Numbered from the stretch's first letter, positions 17,726 through 27,308 are shown. The stretch is 42,118 nucleotides of DNA from Akkermansiaceae bacterium (GCA_023301765.1 JALZUC010000010.1:1-42118); one strand, 5' to 3'. The notes: generated by a model not told the origin, from the letters alone. A program made the numbers and translations.

Positions 17726-19765
17726 ATGACTAAATATCGCCGTGAAGAGCAGCTAACAACAGTTGATTTTATCAGCGCAAAGGATGCGCTCGCATACGGA
17801 ACTGCCAATGTTCTGACAGTGGAAGATCTGTTAGATCGATTACCTAAGCGTTACGAGGACCGCCGTGTCTTTGATGCCTTTCCGGCACAGGCTGGCGGAG
17901 TATCTCTGTGCCTACGTGGTATGGTTGTGGATACACAAGTTAAGCGCTTTGGCGGTAGAAAGCAGTTCTACCAGGCCGTGGTATTCGAAGGTGGTAGTAA
18001 TGCGCTTAATTCTAACAAAATAACCTGCCGCTGGTTTAATATGCCGTGGATGAAGAACGCTCTTGCGGAGGGTCACGAGGTGATCTTATTTGGCAGACCC
18101 AAGGAATACCAAGGCGGCATGGTGATGGATCATCCGGACTTTGAGATCGTAGGGGAAAGCGAGGGCGCCTCTATACACCTTGAGCGAATAGTACCTGTCT
18201 ATAAAGGCGTGAGCGGAATACCTCAGCGCCGGCTCCGCGAGCATATATTCAACTTGTTAGAAAAGATAGACCACTCTGATTTTCAAGCATGCTATGATCT
18301 AGACCCTTCCTACCCCCGGCATGAAGCACTACGCGAGGCCCATTTTCCTGAATCAACTGAGCAGGCGGATGCTGCCAAGCGCTACTTCGTGCTGGAGGAT
18401 TTTTTCGCCCTTCAGCTCAGTGTGGTGTGGAAGAGAGCTCAGGTGAGAGAGCATGAGGGACGGGTACTAGGGAAAAAAACAAGGCTACTTACAGAGCTCT
18501 ACCACAGCCTACCCTTTGATCTAACCAACGCACAAAAAAGGAGTATTAAAGAGGTGCTGGCTGATATGCGCTCCCCCTTCCCTATGAGTAGATTACTGCA
18601 GGGAGATGTAGGGTCTGGTAAGACCTTTGTGGCTATGTGCTCTATGCTGCTAGCCATTGATTCCGGAGTACAGGCAGCACTCATGGCACCTACTCAAATT
18701 TTAGCAGAACAGCATTACCTAACATTTAGAAAATGGTTAGAGCCCCTCGGTGTGCGTATCTCTCTACGTACTGGATCTCGCCAAGAGAATGTCCATATGG
18801 AGATGGCGGGTGACGCGCAGATAATCATCGGCACCCATGCGCTACTCTATGAGGGCGTAGAGTTTCAGGATCTAGGACTGATCGTGATAGATGAACAACA
18901 TAAATTTGGCGTCGGCCAGCGTAGTTCACTAATCCGACAAGGGGTGATGCCTGATGTTTTAGTAATGACTGCTACACCTATCCCCCGCACTCTCACACTT
19001 ACTATCTACGGAGAGCTTGATGTCTCTATCCTCGATGAACGCCCAGCTGGTAGAGGCGAGGTAATTACCGCTGTTAGGAAAAAACCTAAAGTCACTGATA
19101 TCACTAAGTTTATCAAAGAGCAGCTGGCTAATGAGCGTCAAGCTTACCTCGTATATCCACTGGTGGATGAGAGTGAGGCACTTAAGGCTGAAGCCGCTAC
19201 TGTGGAGTATGAAAAGTGGGTAAAGCGATTCAGCAAATACAAGGTAGGTCTACTACACGGGAAGATGAAGCCAGAGGAGAAAGATTCTGTGATGAGCGCA
19301 TTCCGCGAAGGTGAGCTTCAGGTGCTGGTGGCTACTACTGTGATCGAGGTAGGTGTGGATGTTCCTAATGCAAATACCATGATCATCTATAATGCAGAGC
19401 GCTTTGGTCTAGCGCAGCTGCACCAGCTGCGTGGCCGTATAGGTAGAGGAGAACATAAGAGCTACTGCGTACTGGTGACTGATGGTAAATCAGATGGATC
19501 TGTGGAGAAACTGCAAGTAATGGCAGACACCTCTGATGGCTTTAAAATAGCTGAGGCAGACCTCCGTATACGCGGACCTGGTGATGTGCTGGGCACAGCA
19601 CAGAGTGGCTTAACAAATTTAAAATTCATCGATTACCTAGCGGATACAGAACTAATCCGTGAGGCAAGGAGGCTAGCGGAAAAGGTACTAGCTGATGACC
19701 CTCTATTAGAGAAAAATCCAGAACTGCTACGCATAATTAAAGACGGCGAGGTGGAAACTGGATAA
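17726..19765 (+). CDS. recG: ATP-dependent DNA helicase RecG
   Basis: RecG remodels stalled forks and branch-migrates recombination intermediates. At 679 residues this protein is full length. The N-terminal wedge/OB domain (about 60-150) is followed by the helicase core: Walker A GDVGSGKT near 292, a DEQH motif II (VIDEQHKFGVGQR) near 388, TATPIPRTL near 413 and LRGRIGRGEHKSYC near 566. The TRG motif region and C-terminal DVLGTAQSGL block, typical of RecG, are present. It begins 9 bases after recJ and is probably cotranscribed with it. The Gln in DEQH, in place of the Ala of classical DEAH helicases, is normal for RecG. Confidence 0.97.
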   Translation: MTKYRREEQLTTVDFISAKDALAYGTANVLTVEDLLDRLPKRYEDRRVFDAFPAQAGGVSLCLRGMVVDTQVKRFGGRKQFYQAVVFEGGSNALNSNKITCRWFNMPWMKNALAEGHEVILFGRPKEYQGGMVMDHPDFEIVGESEGASIHLERIVPVYKGVSGIPQRRLREHIFNLLEKIDHSDFQACYDLDPSYPRHEALREAHFPESTEQADAAKRYFVLEDFFALQLSVVWKRAQVREHEGRVLGKKTRLLTELYHSLPFDLTNAQKRSIKEVLADMRSPFPMSRLLQGDVGSGKTFVAMCSMLLAIDSGVQAALMAPTQILAEQHYLTFRKWLEPLGVRISLRTGSRQENVHMEMAGDAQIIIGTHALLYEGVEFQDLGLIVIDEQHKFGVGQRSSLIRQGVMPDVLVMTATPIPRTLTLTIYGELDVSILDERPAGRGEVITAVRKKPKVTDITKFIKEQLANERQAYLVYPLVDESEALKAEAATVEYEKWVKRFSKYKVGLLHGKMKPEEKDSVMSAFREGELQVLVATTVIEVGVDVPNANTMIIYNAERFGLAQLHQLRGRIGRGEHKSYCVLVTDGKSDGSVEKLQVMADTSDGFKIAEADLRIRGPGDVLGTAQSGLTNLKFIDYLADTELIREARRLAEKVLADDPLLEKNPELLRIIKDGEVETG

Positions 19766-19778
19766 GTCATAGATGGCC

Positions 19779-19793
19779 CACTTCAGTGAAGTG
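19779..19793. terminator. Short hairpin between convergent recG and glyoxalase-family genes
   Basis: CACTTC-AGT-GAAGTG is a perfect 6-base stem with a 3-base loop in the 52-base convergent gap. There is no T-tract on either strand, so it would be a weak or protein-assisted terminator at best. Confidence 0.3.
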
Positions 19794-19817
19794 ACCTTAC
19801 TTCAGAACCAGGCGCGC

Positions 19818-20195
19818 CTATGAACGCTCTAACACCTCTACCTCGTAACCATCTGGGTCTGTGACAAAGGCCATTTTTCTTTCGCCAGAAGAGAACTTTT
19901 CACGCCACTTAGATGGCCAGATTTCGATACCATCGTTTTCTAGTTTATCACAGTATTCGATAATGTCCTCTACACCCACAGCGGTGTGCATAAGGTCCTC
20001 AGGAAACTTCACCTCGAAATCTGGGGAGTAGGTAAGCTCAAGAAAATGTTCATTACCCGGCAGGTGAAGAAATGCCAGTTGATTACCCTGCGGTGAGGTC
20101 TTCTGTTCACCTAGCTCGAAGCCGATTTTTTGGTAAAATGCGATACTTGCAGCTGGATCTGATACACGGATACGGGTGTGGAGAAATTTGATCAT
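19818..20195 (-). CDS. Glyoxalase I-like VOC-superfamily metalloenzyme
   Basis: This 125-residue protein has the two beta-alpha-beta-beta-beta modules of the vicinal-oxygen-chelate fold: FLHTRIRVSDPAASIAFY at the start and LMHTAVGVEDIIEY near residue 68. The four expected metal ligands of lactoylglutathione lyase are visible: His6 (LHTRI), a Glu in FLELTYS near 53, His70 (MHTAVG) and a Glu near the end (YEVEVLE). This fits methylglyoxal detoxification (GloA-like), but VOC enzymes vary in substrate and the length is slightly short, so I give no symbol. It stands alone on the minus strand between recG and clpC. The strong clpC terminator lies upstream, so it has its own promoter. Confidence 0.75.
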   Translation of the reverse strand: MIKFLHTRIRVSDPAASIAFYQKIGFELGEQKTSPQGNQLAFLHLPGNEHFLELTYSPDFEVKFPEDLMHTAVGVEDIIEYCDKLENDGIEIWPSKWREKFSSGERKMAFVTDPDGYEVEVLERS

Positions 20196-20278
20196 GGGGG
20201 AGCTTTGCTCTGATGGTGTGTGAGGTCAAGAGCTCACCTCTATGGAACATTATTATTCACTAGAAATGTGGGCAAAAA

Positions 20279-20313
20279 AAGCCGCCCGTGAGAAAGATCC
20301 TCACGGGCGGCTT
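20279..20313 (-). terminator. Strong intrinsic terminator of the mcsA-mcsB-clpC operon
   Basis: A 14-base perfect stem, GCCGCCCGTGAG with CTCACGGGCGGC plus two A-T pairs, has a 7-base loop. Read on the minus strand it is followed by seven or more T (the A-run at 20274-20280). It begins about 24 bases after the clpC stop. Confidence 0.93.
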
Positions 20314-20336
20314 GGTAGAAATAGTAGTTAGATAAC

Positions 20337-22838
20337 TTAGGCCTTGGCTTTACCCTTAGGCTTCACTGGCTTAAAGGTAAGTTCCTTAGCGTCTTTCTTA
20401 CGAGAGACCTTGACGGTATCACCCTCCTTAATATCAGCACGGAGCAGGGCTTCTGCTAGCGGATCTTCTAGGTAGCGCTCTACCGCACGGCGCATTGGGC
20501 GGGCACCATAATTAGGGTCATAACCTTGCTCCATGAGTAGGTCACGGGCGGCTTTCTCCAGCTTAAGGGTGACGCCCTTATCTTCAAGACGTGCGAAGAG
20601 CTTAGAGCACTCCAGATCTACGATGACATTAAGCGCCTTTTTCTCCAGCATGTGGAAGACCACAGTATCATCTAGGCGGTTGAGAAACTCTGGTTTAAAG
20701 TGCCTTTTTGCCTCTTCGAGGATTTTGCTCTTCATCCCTTCAAAGTCACCTTCATCTTCCTGCATGGCGCCAAACCCTAGGGATGTCTGGCGTTTAATAC
20801 TGGAGGCTCCTACATTAGATGTAAGGATAATAATGGTGTTTCTAAAATCAATCTTACGGCCAAATGAATCTGTCACCATACCCTCTTCCAGAATCTGGAG
20901 TAGTAGGTTCATCACATCTGGATGCGCTTTTTCAATCTCATCAAAAAGAACCACTGAGTATGGCCGGCGCCTGACAGCCTCAGAGAGCTGACCCCCTTCC
21001 TCATAACCAACGTAACCAGGAGGTGACCCGATCAAACGTGAGGTTGAGAACTTCTCCATATACTCAGACATATCAATCTGGATGAGGCTATCCGCATCAC
21101 CAAACATAAATTGTGCGAGGTTCCGTGCGAGGTAAGTTTTACCCACACCAGTAGGTCCGAGAAAGAGGAATGAGCCAATAGGACGGCGCGGGTCTTTAAG
21201 GTCTGCACGTGAGCGGCGTAAGGCTTTGGAAATAGTTACTACGGCGGTATCCTGACCGATGACTGACTCCTTAAGCTTCTCCTCCATCTGCAGGAGTTTG
21301 GCAGCTTCCTTCTCCTCCATTCTCTGAAGTGGCACACCTGTCCACTTAGAAATGACGGCCATGATTTCATCTTCCCCAACCTCCACGATGGACTCTTCAC
21401 TCTCTGCCTTCCATGTGGAAACGAGAGATTCCAGCTCTTCCTTAGCTTTTTTCTCAGCATCACGCATGGATGCAGCTTGCTCGAAGTTCTGCTCATTAAT
21501 GGCGGTGACTTTTTCCTCTTGGATTTCAGTAATTTTTGCCTCGAGGTCTTTTAAGTTAGGCGGGCGTGTCATCTGACCAATGCGAGCGCGTGAGCCTGCC
21601 TCGTCTATTACATCGATCGCTTTATCTGGTAGATAACGGTCTGATAGATAGCGTGATGATAGTTTTACAGATGCCTCAAGTGCTTCCTGTGTGTAGCTCG
21701 CCTTATGGTGCTCTTCATACTTAAAACGGAGCCCCTGTAGGATGGCAACAGCGTCTTCTTCTGACGGTTCTTCCACCTTAACTTTCTGGAATCTACGCTC
21801 TAGTGCAGAGTCTTTCTCGATAAACTTGCGATACTCGTTAATGGTAGTAGCTCCCACACACTGTAGCTCTGCACGGCTGAGTGCTGGTTTAATAATGTTA
21901 GACGCGTCCATCGCTCCTTCTGCTGAGCCTGCACCCACGATGGTGTGTAGCTCATCAATAAAGAGAATCACATTTCCTGCCTTACGAATCTCATCCATAA
22001 CGGCTTTGATACGTTCTTCAAACTGGCCACGGTACTTTGTGCCAGCGACCATGAGGGCGAGGTCTAGAGTGACTACACGTTTGTCACGCAGAAGTTCCGG
22101 CACATTACCACTGGTGATTTCTTGAGCGAGCCCCTCGATGATGGCCGTCTTACCCACACCGGCTTCACCGATGAGAACTGGGTTATTCTTAGTACGGCGG
22201 CATAGGATCTGGATGACACGCTCAATCTCAGATTCACGCCCGATTACTGGGTCTAGTTTATTCTTTTCTGCAAGTTTGGTAAGATCACGGCCGAATGCTT
22301 TTAGCGCAGGGGTCTTAGACTTACCATCACCCGCTGAGTTCTCAGATGGCTCACCATCATCATCAAATTCGTCAAACTCATCTTCTAAATCTTCTGGGCT
22401 GAAATTAGGATCAATCTCTGCGAGAATTTCTTGGCGAGTCTGATTAATATCAACTTCTAGAGTGGCGAGCACGCGGGCAGCTACACCCTCACCCTCACGG
22501 AGAAGACCTAACAATAGGTGCTCTGTACCGACGTAGGAATGCTCTAACTGCTGAGCTTCTTTATCCGAGAGGGCTAGCACTTTTTTAACACGCGGGGTGT
22601 AGGGAATGTTTCCTGACATTTTCTGCTCTGGTCCGGAACCTACCTGTTTTTCAACCTCCATGCGAACTGTCTCGAGGTCCAGCCCCATGTTCTGCAGCAC
22701 GCTAACAGCCACACCTTGGCCTAGCTTGATTAAACCTAATAGAATGTGCTCGGTGCCCACATAATTGTGGTTAAAGCGGTCCGCTTCCTTACGAGCGAGC
22801 GCAAGAACTTGTTGAGCTCTTGGAGTAAAATTATTCAT
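20337..22838 (-). CDS. clpC: ClpC AAA+ unfoldase of the Clp protease
   Basis: ClpC unfolds substrates and feeds them to ClpP. In Firmicutes it is the receptor for proteins arginine-phosphorylated by McsB. The 833-residue protein has two N-terminal Clp repeats (both with YVGTEH, near residues 27 and 101). The first AAA+ domain carries GEAGVGKT near 223 and the Walker B segment [10 protein letters not shown]. The middle UVR/coiled-coil region ([17 protein letters not shown]) lies near 440. The second AAA+ domain carries [13 protein letters not shown] near 563 and [14 protein letters not shown], followed by the small C-terminal domain. The middle domain is of the ClpC type rather than the long ClpB type. 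It lies 46 bases downstream of mcsB, the same partner arrangement as in Bacillus. Confidence 0.96.
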   Translation of the reverse strand: MNNFTPRAQQVLALARKEADRFNHNYVGTEHILLGLIKLGQGVAVSVLQNMGLDLETVRMEVEKQVGSGPEQKMSGNIPYTPRVKKVLALSDKEAQQLEHSYVGTEHLLLGLLREGEGVAARVLATLEVDINQTRQEILAEIDPNFSPEDLEDEFDEFDDDGEPSENSAGDGKSKTPALKAFGRDLTKLAEKNKLDPVIGRESEIERVIQILCRRTKNNPVLIGEAGVGKTAIIEGLAQEITSGNVPELLRDKRVVTLDLALMVAGTKYRGQFEERIKAVMDEIRKAGNVILFIDELHTIVGAGSAEGAMDASNIIKPALSRAELQCVGATTINEYRKFIEKDSALERRFQKVKVEEPSEEDAVAILQGLRFKYEEHHKASYTQEALEASVKLSSRYLSDRYLPDKAIDVIDEAGSRARIGQMTRPPNLKDLEAKITEIQEEKVTAINEQNFEQAASMRDAEKKAKEELESLVSTWKAESEESIVEVGEDEIMAVISKWTGVPLQRMEEKEAAKLLQMEEKLKESVIGQDTAVVTISKALRRSRADLKDPRRPIGSFLFLGPTGVGKTYLARNLAQFMFGDADSLIQIDMSEYMEKFSTSRLIGSPPGYVGYEEGGQLSEAVRRRPYSVVLFDEIEKAHPDVMNLLLQILEEGMVTDSFGRKIDFRNTIIILTSNVGASSIKRQTSLGFGAMQEDEGDFEGMKSKILEEAKRHFKPEFLNRLDDTVVFHMLEKKALNVIVDLECSKLFARLEDKGVTLKLEKAARDLLMEQGYDPNYGARPMRRAVERYLEDPLAEALLRADIKEGDTVKVSRKKDAKELTFKPVKPKGKAKA

Positions 22839-22884
22839 GATATTTTATGATTAAACAGAGGGTTAACTGATTGTTATTTAAATT

Positions 22885-23964
22885 TTATACAAAAGATATA
22901 GCAGGGGAAGAGAGATTTTGCAACCTGCTACGTATGATTTCAGCGCGCTGGGTGTCTCTTTCCTCCGGCGTAAGATTACGTTTAGCGTGATGCTGAAGGT
23001 GTGCTGGCTCAATGTCCATCAATAGCGCATCACAGAGCTGTAGTGTGCCCTTAGGGAAACAGTCCATATCTGCCCCTAAGCGAACGAGGGACAGATGAGT
23101 CAGCGCTTCTTTAGAGTCAATCAGGTAAGCGTACTTAAGGAGGCCATAGGCACGCGAAATCTTATCCGCAATCATCTGAGGATCATCCTCGATGAGTTTA
23201 AGCCTAGCATTACGCTCATGGTCACGCACCTTACCGATGACTCGCTCTAGCCTGCTGATAATCATTTGCTCACTCTCACCGAGGGTGGATTGATTAGAAA
23301 TCTGGAATAGGTGCCCAAGTGATTCTGTACCTTCACCAAAGATACCCCTTACTGCGAGGCCTAACTTGCCTATCCCTTGTATAACCTGGCCTATATGATC
23401 GCTTATAACGAGGCCCGGTAAGTGCAGCATAGCGGAAGCACGTAGTCCTGTGCCTAGGTTAGTAGGGCATGCCGTTAGATAGCCAAGCTCATGATCAAAA
23501 GCGTAGGGAAGATCTTTTTCCAGCTGTTTATCCACGGTGGAAATCAGTTCATAGGCCTCCTGGAGATGGAGCCCAGAGCGGATAGACTGAAGCCGGAGAT
23601 GATCCTCCTCATTAATCATAACACTTAGTGTCTGAGATCGATTTACTATTGTGGCACTCCCCTCACTGCGTGCTGCCTGCTCCCTGCTGATGAGGTGCCG
23701 CTCTACCAATACTTGTTTCTGCACCGATGTCAGATCACTAAGCTGGTGGGAAAATGCATCTTTCATTTCTGGGAGCGCTTCGATAGCAGGCCGGAGCTCT
23801 GATAGGGTGTCTATACGCTCTGACTTCCGAGCCCAACCGGGAAAAGGAGTTTCACTGATATTACGTGCAAGCCGAATACGGCTGGTAAGCACTACGGCGC
23901 TATCCGAGTCCGCACCGATCATCCAGTCCGCAGGGTGCTTAATTAATGTCGAAAATCGCATCAT
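22885..23964 (-). CDS. mcsB: Protein arginine kinase McsB
   Basis: McsB phosphorylates arginine side chains, marking damaged proteins for ClpCP. The 359-residue protein has the phosphagen-kinase fold: VVLTSRIRLARN near residues 25-36 (nucleotide-binding Arg), VMINEEDHLRLQ near 113, the nucleophilic loop CPTNLGTGLRAS near 163, and VRGIFGEGTES near 203 with its acidic residue. The C-terminal helical part contains LVRLGADMD and resembles the regulatory domain of Bacillus McsB. It starts 6 bases after mcsA and is followed by clpC, so the three are one operon. Either of two adjacent ATG codons (23964, 23961) could be used. Confidence 0.94.
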   Translation of the reverse strand: MMRFSTLIKHPADWMIGADSDSAVVLTSRIRLARNISETPFPGWARKSERIDTLSELRPAIEALPEMKDAFSHQLSDLTSVQKQVLVERHLISREQAARSEGSATIVNRSQTLSVMINEEDHLRLQSIRSGLHLQEAYELISTVDKQLEKDLPYAFDHELGYLTACPTNLGTGLRASAMLHLPGLVISDHIGQVIQGIGKLGLAVRGIFGEGTESLGHLFQISNQSTLGESEQMIISRLERVIGKVRDHERNARLKLIEDDPQMIADKISRAYGLLKYAYLIDSKEALTHLSLVRLGADMDCFPKGTLQLCDALLMDIEPAHLQHHAKRNLTPEERDTQRAEIIRSRLQNLSSPAISFV

Positions 23965-23970
23965 GGCATC

Positions 23971-24534
23971 TTAGATTTCTGTGTCAGGAGTGTTGTTATC
24001 CGCTGCTGTGCTGGTGGTAAATTTTTCAATTTCTTCATGCAGAACAGCGGCTCTCTCAAAATCTTCTGAGATGATGGCGGCAGCCTTTTCTTGCTCAAGC
24101 TTCTCTAGCTGCTGACTATACTCAAGTGCCTCTATCATACCATCAGGCGCACAGCCTATATGACACGTGTCCTTGTGCATACCTTCAAGGTTTAGCTTAA
24201 TTTCTTCACGGAAAGATTGATAGCACTGACTACAGCCTAAGCGGCCTATCTTTTTTAAATCATCAAATGTAAAACCACAGCCAGCGCACTCCTGACTATC
24301 TGCCCCTCTAGGTTTTTCTTTAAGGGAGGAGCTCGATTCATGAGGAATACCTACACCAGAAGCCGCCTGCTCAGATATTGAAGAAACATCTTCGATATCT
24401 GATACAAGGCTTTCCGGATCAGCCACGCCATTTTCTGACGCGCACTTTTCACAAAGAGCCGATTTCTTAGATGAGCCGCCGATAATTTGGGTGAAAAAGA
24501 CCGTGGCTTTGCTATCACAGTGGTCACATTGCAT
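23971..24534 (-). CDS. mcsA: McsA, zinc-finger/UVR activator of McsB
   Basis: From the ATG at 24534 the protein has 187 residues and opens with MQCDHCDSKATVFFTQI. That is the normal McsA start, so I reject the 21-residue upstream extension, which has no family support. Four CxxC pairs are visible: CDHC and CEKC in the N-terminal half, CAGC and CSQC in the second. A C-terminal UVR motif follows (EKLEQEKAAAIISEDFERAA). McsA binds McsB through such modules and stimulates its kinase activity. The linker between the zinc pairs (about residues 40-80) is acidic and Ser-rich, longer than I would expect from Bacillus. It is the first gene of mcsA-mcsB-clpC; in Firmicutes ctsR would precede it, but here the upstream neighbour is a divergent ECF sigma gene. 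Confidence 0.88.
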   Translation of the reverse strand: MQCDHCDSKATVFFTQIIGGSSKKSALCEKCASENGVADPESLVSDIEDVSSISEQAASGVGIPHESSSSLKEKPRGADSQECAGCGFTFDDLKKIGRLGCSQCYQSFREEIKLNLEGMHKDTCHIGCAPDGMIEALEYSQQLEKLEQEKAAAIISEDFERAAVLHEEIEKFTTSTAADNNTPDTEI

Positions 24535-24645
24535 CGCTGATATGCACCCTAGACACCCTCGGGGGAAATGCGAAAGGAAAAGCTCTCGATAGAGCATTTT
24601 TTTTTAAATGACTGCATATACACGTAAATTCATAGGCCTTTAGCT

Positions 24646-24673
24646 GGAATTTAACCAAACCTCGTCTTGTCAT
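24646..24673 (+). promoter_or_regulatory. Candidate ECF-sigma-type promoter of the sigma-factor operon
   Basis: GGAATTT (24646-24652), 16 bases, then GTCAT (24669-24673) resembles the ECF pattern GGAACTT-N16-GTC/TCT. It lies about 53 bases before the sigma-factor ATG. ECF sigma factors often drive their own operon, so this fits autoregulation. Confidence 0.45.
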
Positions 24674-24725
24674 CCTTTATTCATACCCTCATCCTTCTGC
24701 CGATCCAAAAATTCTGGATACTTTG

Positions 24726-25463
24726 ATGAATATATTTCGCTACCTCACGTCCAAAGGAATACAAGGGCCTATGCCGCCCGATCCTACAATTGGCCCAGCG
24801 CCTGCTAGTGGGAATAATGAGGGTGCGCGCTTTAGTAGCACATCTGGCACCAGTACTAAGATTGATCACCCAATTAATAATGCTAGAAAACCTACCGATG
24901 AAGACTCAGAACTTGTGCGCAAAGCGCAGGAGGGGGACACTCGTGCCTTTGATTCTTTAGTCATTATACACCGAGGGAAAATTTATGCTATGATCGTAAA
25001 TATGGTTAAAAACGAGGCCGATGCCTGGGATCTAGCCCAAGAGGTCTTTATCAAAGCATGGCGTGCGCTACCCAAGTTCGAGAGAAAAGCGCGTTTTTCC
25101 ACATGGCTATTCCGTATTACACACAACGTAGTTTATGACTGGGCACGTAAGCGTAAGATTCAGGGTGACGGCGAGCTCAATGATGAAACTCTTGACCTTG
25201 GGGAAATATCAACCTCAGCCCCCACAGCTCCGCATCAAAGCGCGCGCCCAGATCAAGCCCTCGAGCGTAAAGAACTAGGTAATCAACTAGCAAGTGCGAT
25301 TGCCAAACTCTCAACTGAGCACCGTGAAGTTATCCTGCTACGCGAAGTCCAAGGACTCGATTATAAGGAAATAGCCAAAGTCACTGAGAACTCCACCGGC
25401 ACGGTGATGAGCCGCTTATACTACGCCCGTAAGAAGCTTCAGGCCATACTAAGCTCCACCTAA
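24726..25463 (+). CDS. ECF-family RNA polymerase sigma factor
   Basis: The protein has 245 residues from the ATG at 24726 (a TTG three bases upstream is unlikely). After a poorly conserved Pro/Ser/Thr-rich N-terminal 55 residues comes region 2 (ELVRKAQEGDTRAFDSLV, then AWDLAQEVFIKAWRALPKF and TWLFRITHNVVYDWARK). After an acidic linker comes region 4 (REVILLREVQGLDYKEIAKV with the recognition helix GTVMSRLYYARKKL). It directs transcription of envelope or stress genes. The next gene encodes a single-pass membrane protein with an anti-sigma-like N-terminus, and two exported proteins follow, so the regulon probably concerns the cell envelope. It is divergent from mcsA. The long N-terminal extension is unusual for ECF factors, which normally start near region 2. 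Confidence 0.93.
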   Translation: MNIFRYLTSKGIQGPMPPDPTIGPAPASGNNEGARFSSTSGTSTKIDHPINNARKPTDEDSELVRKAQEGDTRAFDSLVIIHRGKIYAMIVNMVKNEADAWDLAQEVFIKAWRALPKFERKARFSTWLFRITHNVVYDWARKRKIQGDGELNDETLDLGEISTSAPTAPHQSARPDQALERKELGNQLASAIAKLSTEHREVILLREVQGLDYKEIAKVTENSTGTVMSRLYYARKKLQAILSST

Positions 25464-25502
25464 TCCACTTCCCCTCATTTTTTAAATCACCTTTACCCTG
25501 CC

Positions 25503-26075
25503 ATGAACAAAGCACCTGATGAAACTACACTCACCCTATGGATGGATGGCCTCCTAGACGGCGAGGAACTCCAGAACATGGAAGTCTGGGCACAAGCTCA
25601 CCCAGAGCTACTCGCAGAGCGAGATGCCATACGGACTATGAGTCAGAGTCTTCAAACCTCCATCCCAAGCAGTATAGAACCACCCTATCCGGACTTCTTT
25701 AATCAACGTATTCTCAATGCCGTCACTGAGGATGGCGCGAACCAAGTTACTACATCCGCACAGAGCAAAGGCGGACTATGGCGCTGGCTAACCATACCAG
25801 TAGCAGCTGGAGCCATGGCTCTTTGCTTCTACCTCGGCACGCAGAACTCTGCACTTAAGACTAATACTACTCATTACACTACTACTATTATAAAGCCTAC
25901 AGTCTACACCCCAGACAGCGGCGTAGAGGCAGAGATATTTATCAACGCTGAACAGAACGCCACGGTGATCGTTATCGAAGGGCTCCAAGACATACCTGAT
26001 GATCTAGAAATAGCTGGTATACCGAATAAAGATGACCCTAACAATACTCTGATCAACACTCAGCACACATTCTAA
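25503..26075 (+). CDS. Probable membrane anti-sigma factor
   Basis: The 190-residue protein has an N-terminal cytoplasmic part opening MNKAPDETTLTLWMDGLLDG, typical of anti-sigma domains that count on a short acidic helix. It has one membrane segment near residues 95-113 (WLTIPVAAGAMALCFYLG), followed by a periplasmic part of about 75 residues rich in Thr, Asn and Asp. I see no HxxxCxxC zinc motif, so it is not a ZAS-type anti-sigma factor. It starts 39 bases after the sigma gene on the same strand. Function is inferred from position and topology. Confidence 0.7.
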   Translation: MNKAPDETTLTLWMDGLLDGEELQNMEVWAQAHPELLAERDAIRTMSQSLQTSIPSSIEPPYPDFFNQRILNAVTEDGANQVTTSAQSKGGLWRWLTIPVAAGAMALCFYLGTQNSALKTNTTHYTTTIIKPTVYTPDSGVEAEIFINAEQNATVIVIEGLQDIPDDLEIAGIPNKDDPNNTLINTQHTF

Positions 26076-26104
26076 CTCTACTAACCTGAAACAGAGAATT
26101 ATTC

Positions 26105-26620
26105 ATGAAATTCGGTAAAGCCACAACCACTATCATCATCGCCCTTCTTAGTGTAGGTGCCCTCTGTGCACAAAATGCGGCTAAAGACATCGGTAAAGAT
26201 AAAATTGGTATGGTAAAAACCACGATCTACTTTGGCACTAATGAAAATATTACCGACTCTAACAAAAAAGTCACTTCACTAACCGCAGCCGAAACCGTAA
26301 AGCTAAAAGGAATCCAGAAAGTAAGGTTTAAAAACTACCGTAAACTAGGCCACGATACCCGCTCGGTCCTCAGAACATATGAGAACTGGGCATCGCCACT
26401 GAAGCCATCTGAAGAGATTATGCTAAGTTTTGAGTCCCGTGGTATCTCTGAAAAAAATGGCCTAAAGCTAGACTTGGAACTCTGGCAGCATAAACGTAAA
26501 GTGATGAAGAGTGACCCCTTACTTTATCAAGGTAAACCTCTATTCATCCTTGGGCCAAAATGGCGTAGTGGTAGACTAATCATCGCCGTAGAACTTATCG
26601 AACTTAGTAGTAAATCATAA
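26105..26620 (+). CDS. Secreted protein of unknown function in the sigma-factor operon
   Basis: The 171-residue protein has a signal peptide (charged start MKFGK, hydrophobic ATTTIIIALLSVGALCA, likely cleavage after residue 22-23). I do not recognise the mature part, which is basic and mixed alpha/beta, with segments such as VKTTIYFGTNENITDS and IMLSFESRGISEKNGLK. There are no cysteines in the mature region and no catalytic motif. It begins 29 bases after the anti-sigma gene and is followed 4 bases later by the DUF1573 gene, so all four genes are probably cotranscribed. Confidence 0.75.
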   Translation: MKFGKATTTIIIALLSVGALCAQNAAKDIGKDKIGMVKTTIYFGTNENITDSNKKVTSLTAAETVKLKGIQKVRFKNYRKLGHDTRSVLRTYENWASPLKPSEEIMLSFESRGISEKNGLKLDLELWQHKRKVMKSDPLLYQGKPLFILGPKWRSGRLIIAVELIELSSKS

Positions 26621-26624
26621 TACC

Positions 26625-27308
26625 ATGCAGATACGCACACTAATTTTACTACTCACACTCCTCGCCCCCATCACTCTCTACGCTGGGCTGGGGCTTACTT
26701 TTGACTCAGAGAGTAAGGCGGTAAAAACTAAACCTAGTGATCTTACCGTCGCCGTGCCCTACAGCTTTACCAATACCTCGCAAGACACCATCACCATCGC
26801 GCGCTGGGACTCTGCCTGCTCCTGCCTTAGTGCGCGTATCAAAGATGGGAAAATGGTTTATAAACCTGGTGAAAAAGGTGAAATACACATCGACTTTGAG
26901 CTCGGGAGTTTTTCAGGAACTCAGGAAAAAACAGTGCTCCTCTGGACTAAAGATGATCCAGCAGAAACGCCCTCCTCCGTCCTCTCTGTTAAGATTACCA
27001 TCCCTAAGCTATTTGAAGTCTCACCTAAAAGTTTAGTTTGGAAACAATACAGCGCTGGGGAGCCGCAGACATTTAAAATCAAAGTTCACCATGATAAGCC
27101 TATAAAAATCATAGGTAGTAGCGGAAGTAATAATAACTTCCCCTACACTATAAAAACTATCCGAGAGGGCTGGGAGTATGAGCTTACCGTAAGCCCTGTA
27201 GATAGTAGTTCCCCTACCCTAGGTGTTATTCGGGTAGATACTGATGCTAAGATAAAGCGCTATCAGCGCCATCAGGCATTTGTCTACATACAGAAAAAAA
27301 AGAAGTAA
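26625..27308 (+). CDS. Exported DUF1573-like protein
   Basis: The 227-residue protein has a signal peptide (MQIRTLILLLTLLAPITLYA). The first half shows the DUF1573 pattern: a beta-sandwich module with FTNTSQDTITIARWDSACSC near residue 50, the paired CxC before a YKPGEKGEIHIDFELG strand, and GTQEKTVLLWT near 105. DUF1573 domains resemble immunoglobulin-like ASPM-type modules and are common in exported proteins of Bacteroidetes and PVC bacteria; their role is unknown. A second beta-rich module follows (IPKLFEVSPKSLVW onward). It is the last gene of the sigma-factor operon, 4 bases after its neighbour. Confidence 0.8.
   Translation: MQIRTLILLLTLLAPITLYAGLGLTFDSESKAVKTKPSDLTVAVPYSFTNTSQDTITIARWDSACSCLSARIKDGKMVYKPGEKGEIHIDFELGSFSGTQEKTVLLWTKDDPAETPSSVLSVKITIPKLFEVSPKSLVWKQYSAGEPQTFKIKVHHDKPIKIIGSSGSNNNFPYTIKTIREGWEYELTVSPVDSSSPTLGVIRVDTDAKIKRYQRHQAFVYIQKKKK

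Noticed and set aside
24535-24597. Longer McsA start at 24597
   Set aside because: The 21 extra residues have no family support; MQCDHC at 24534 is the typical McsA opening.
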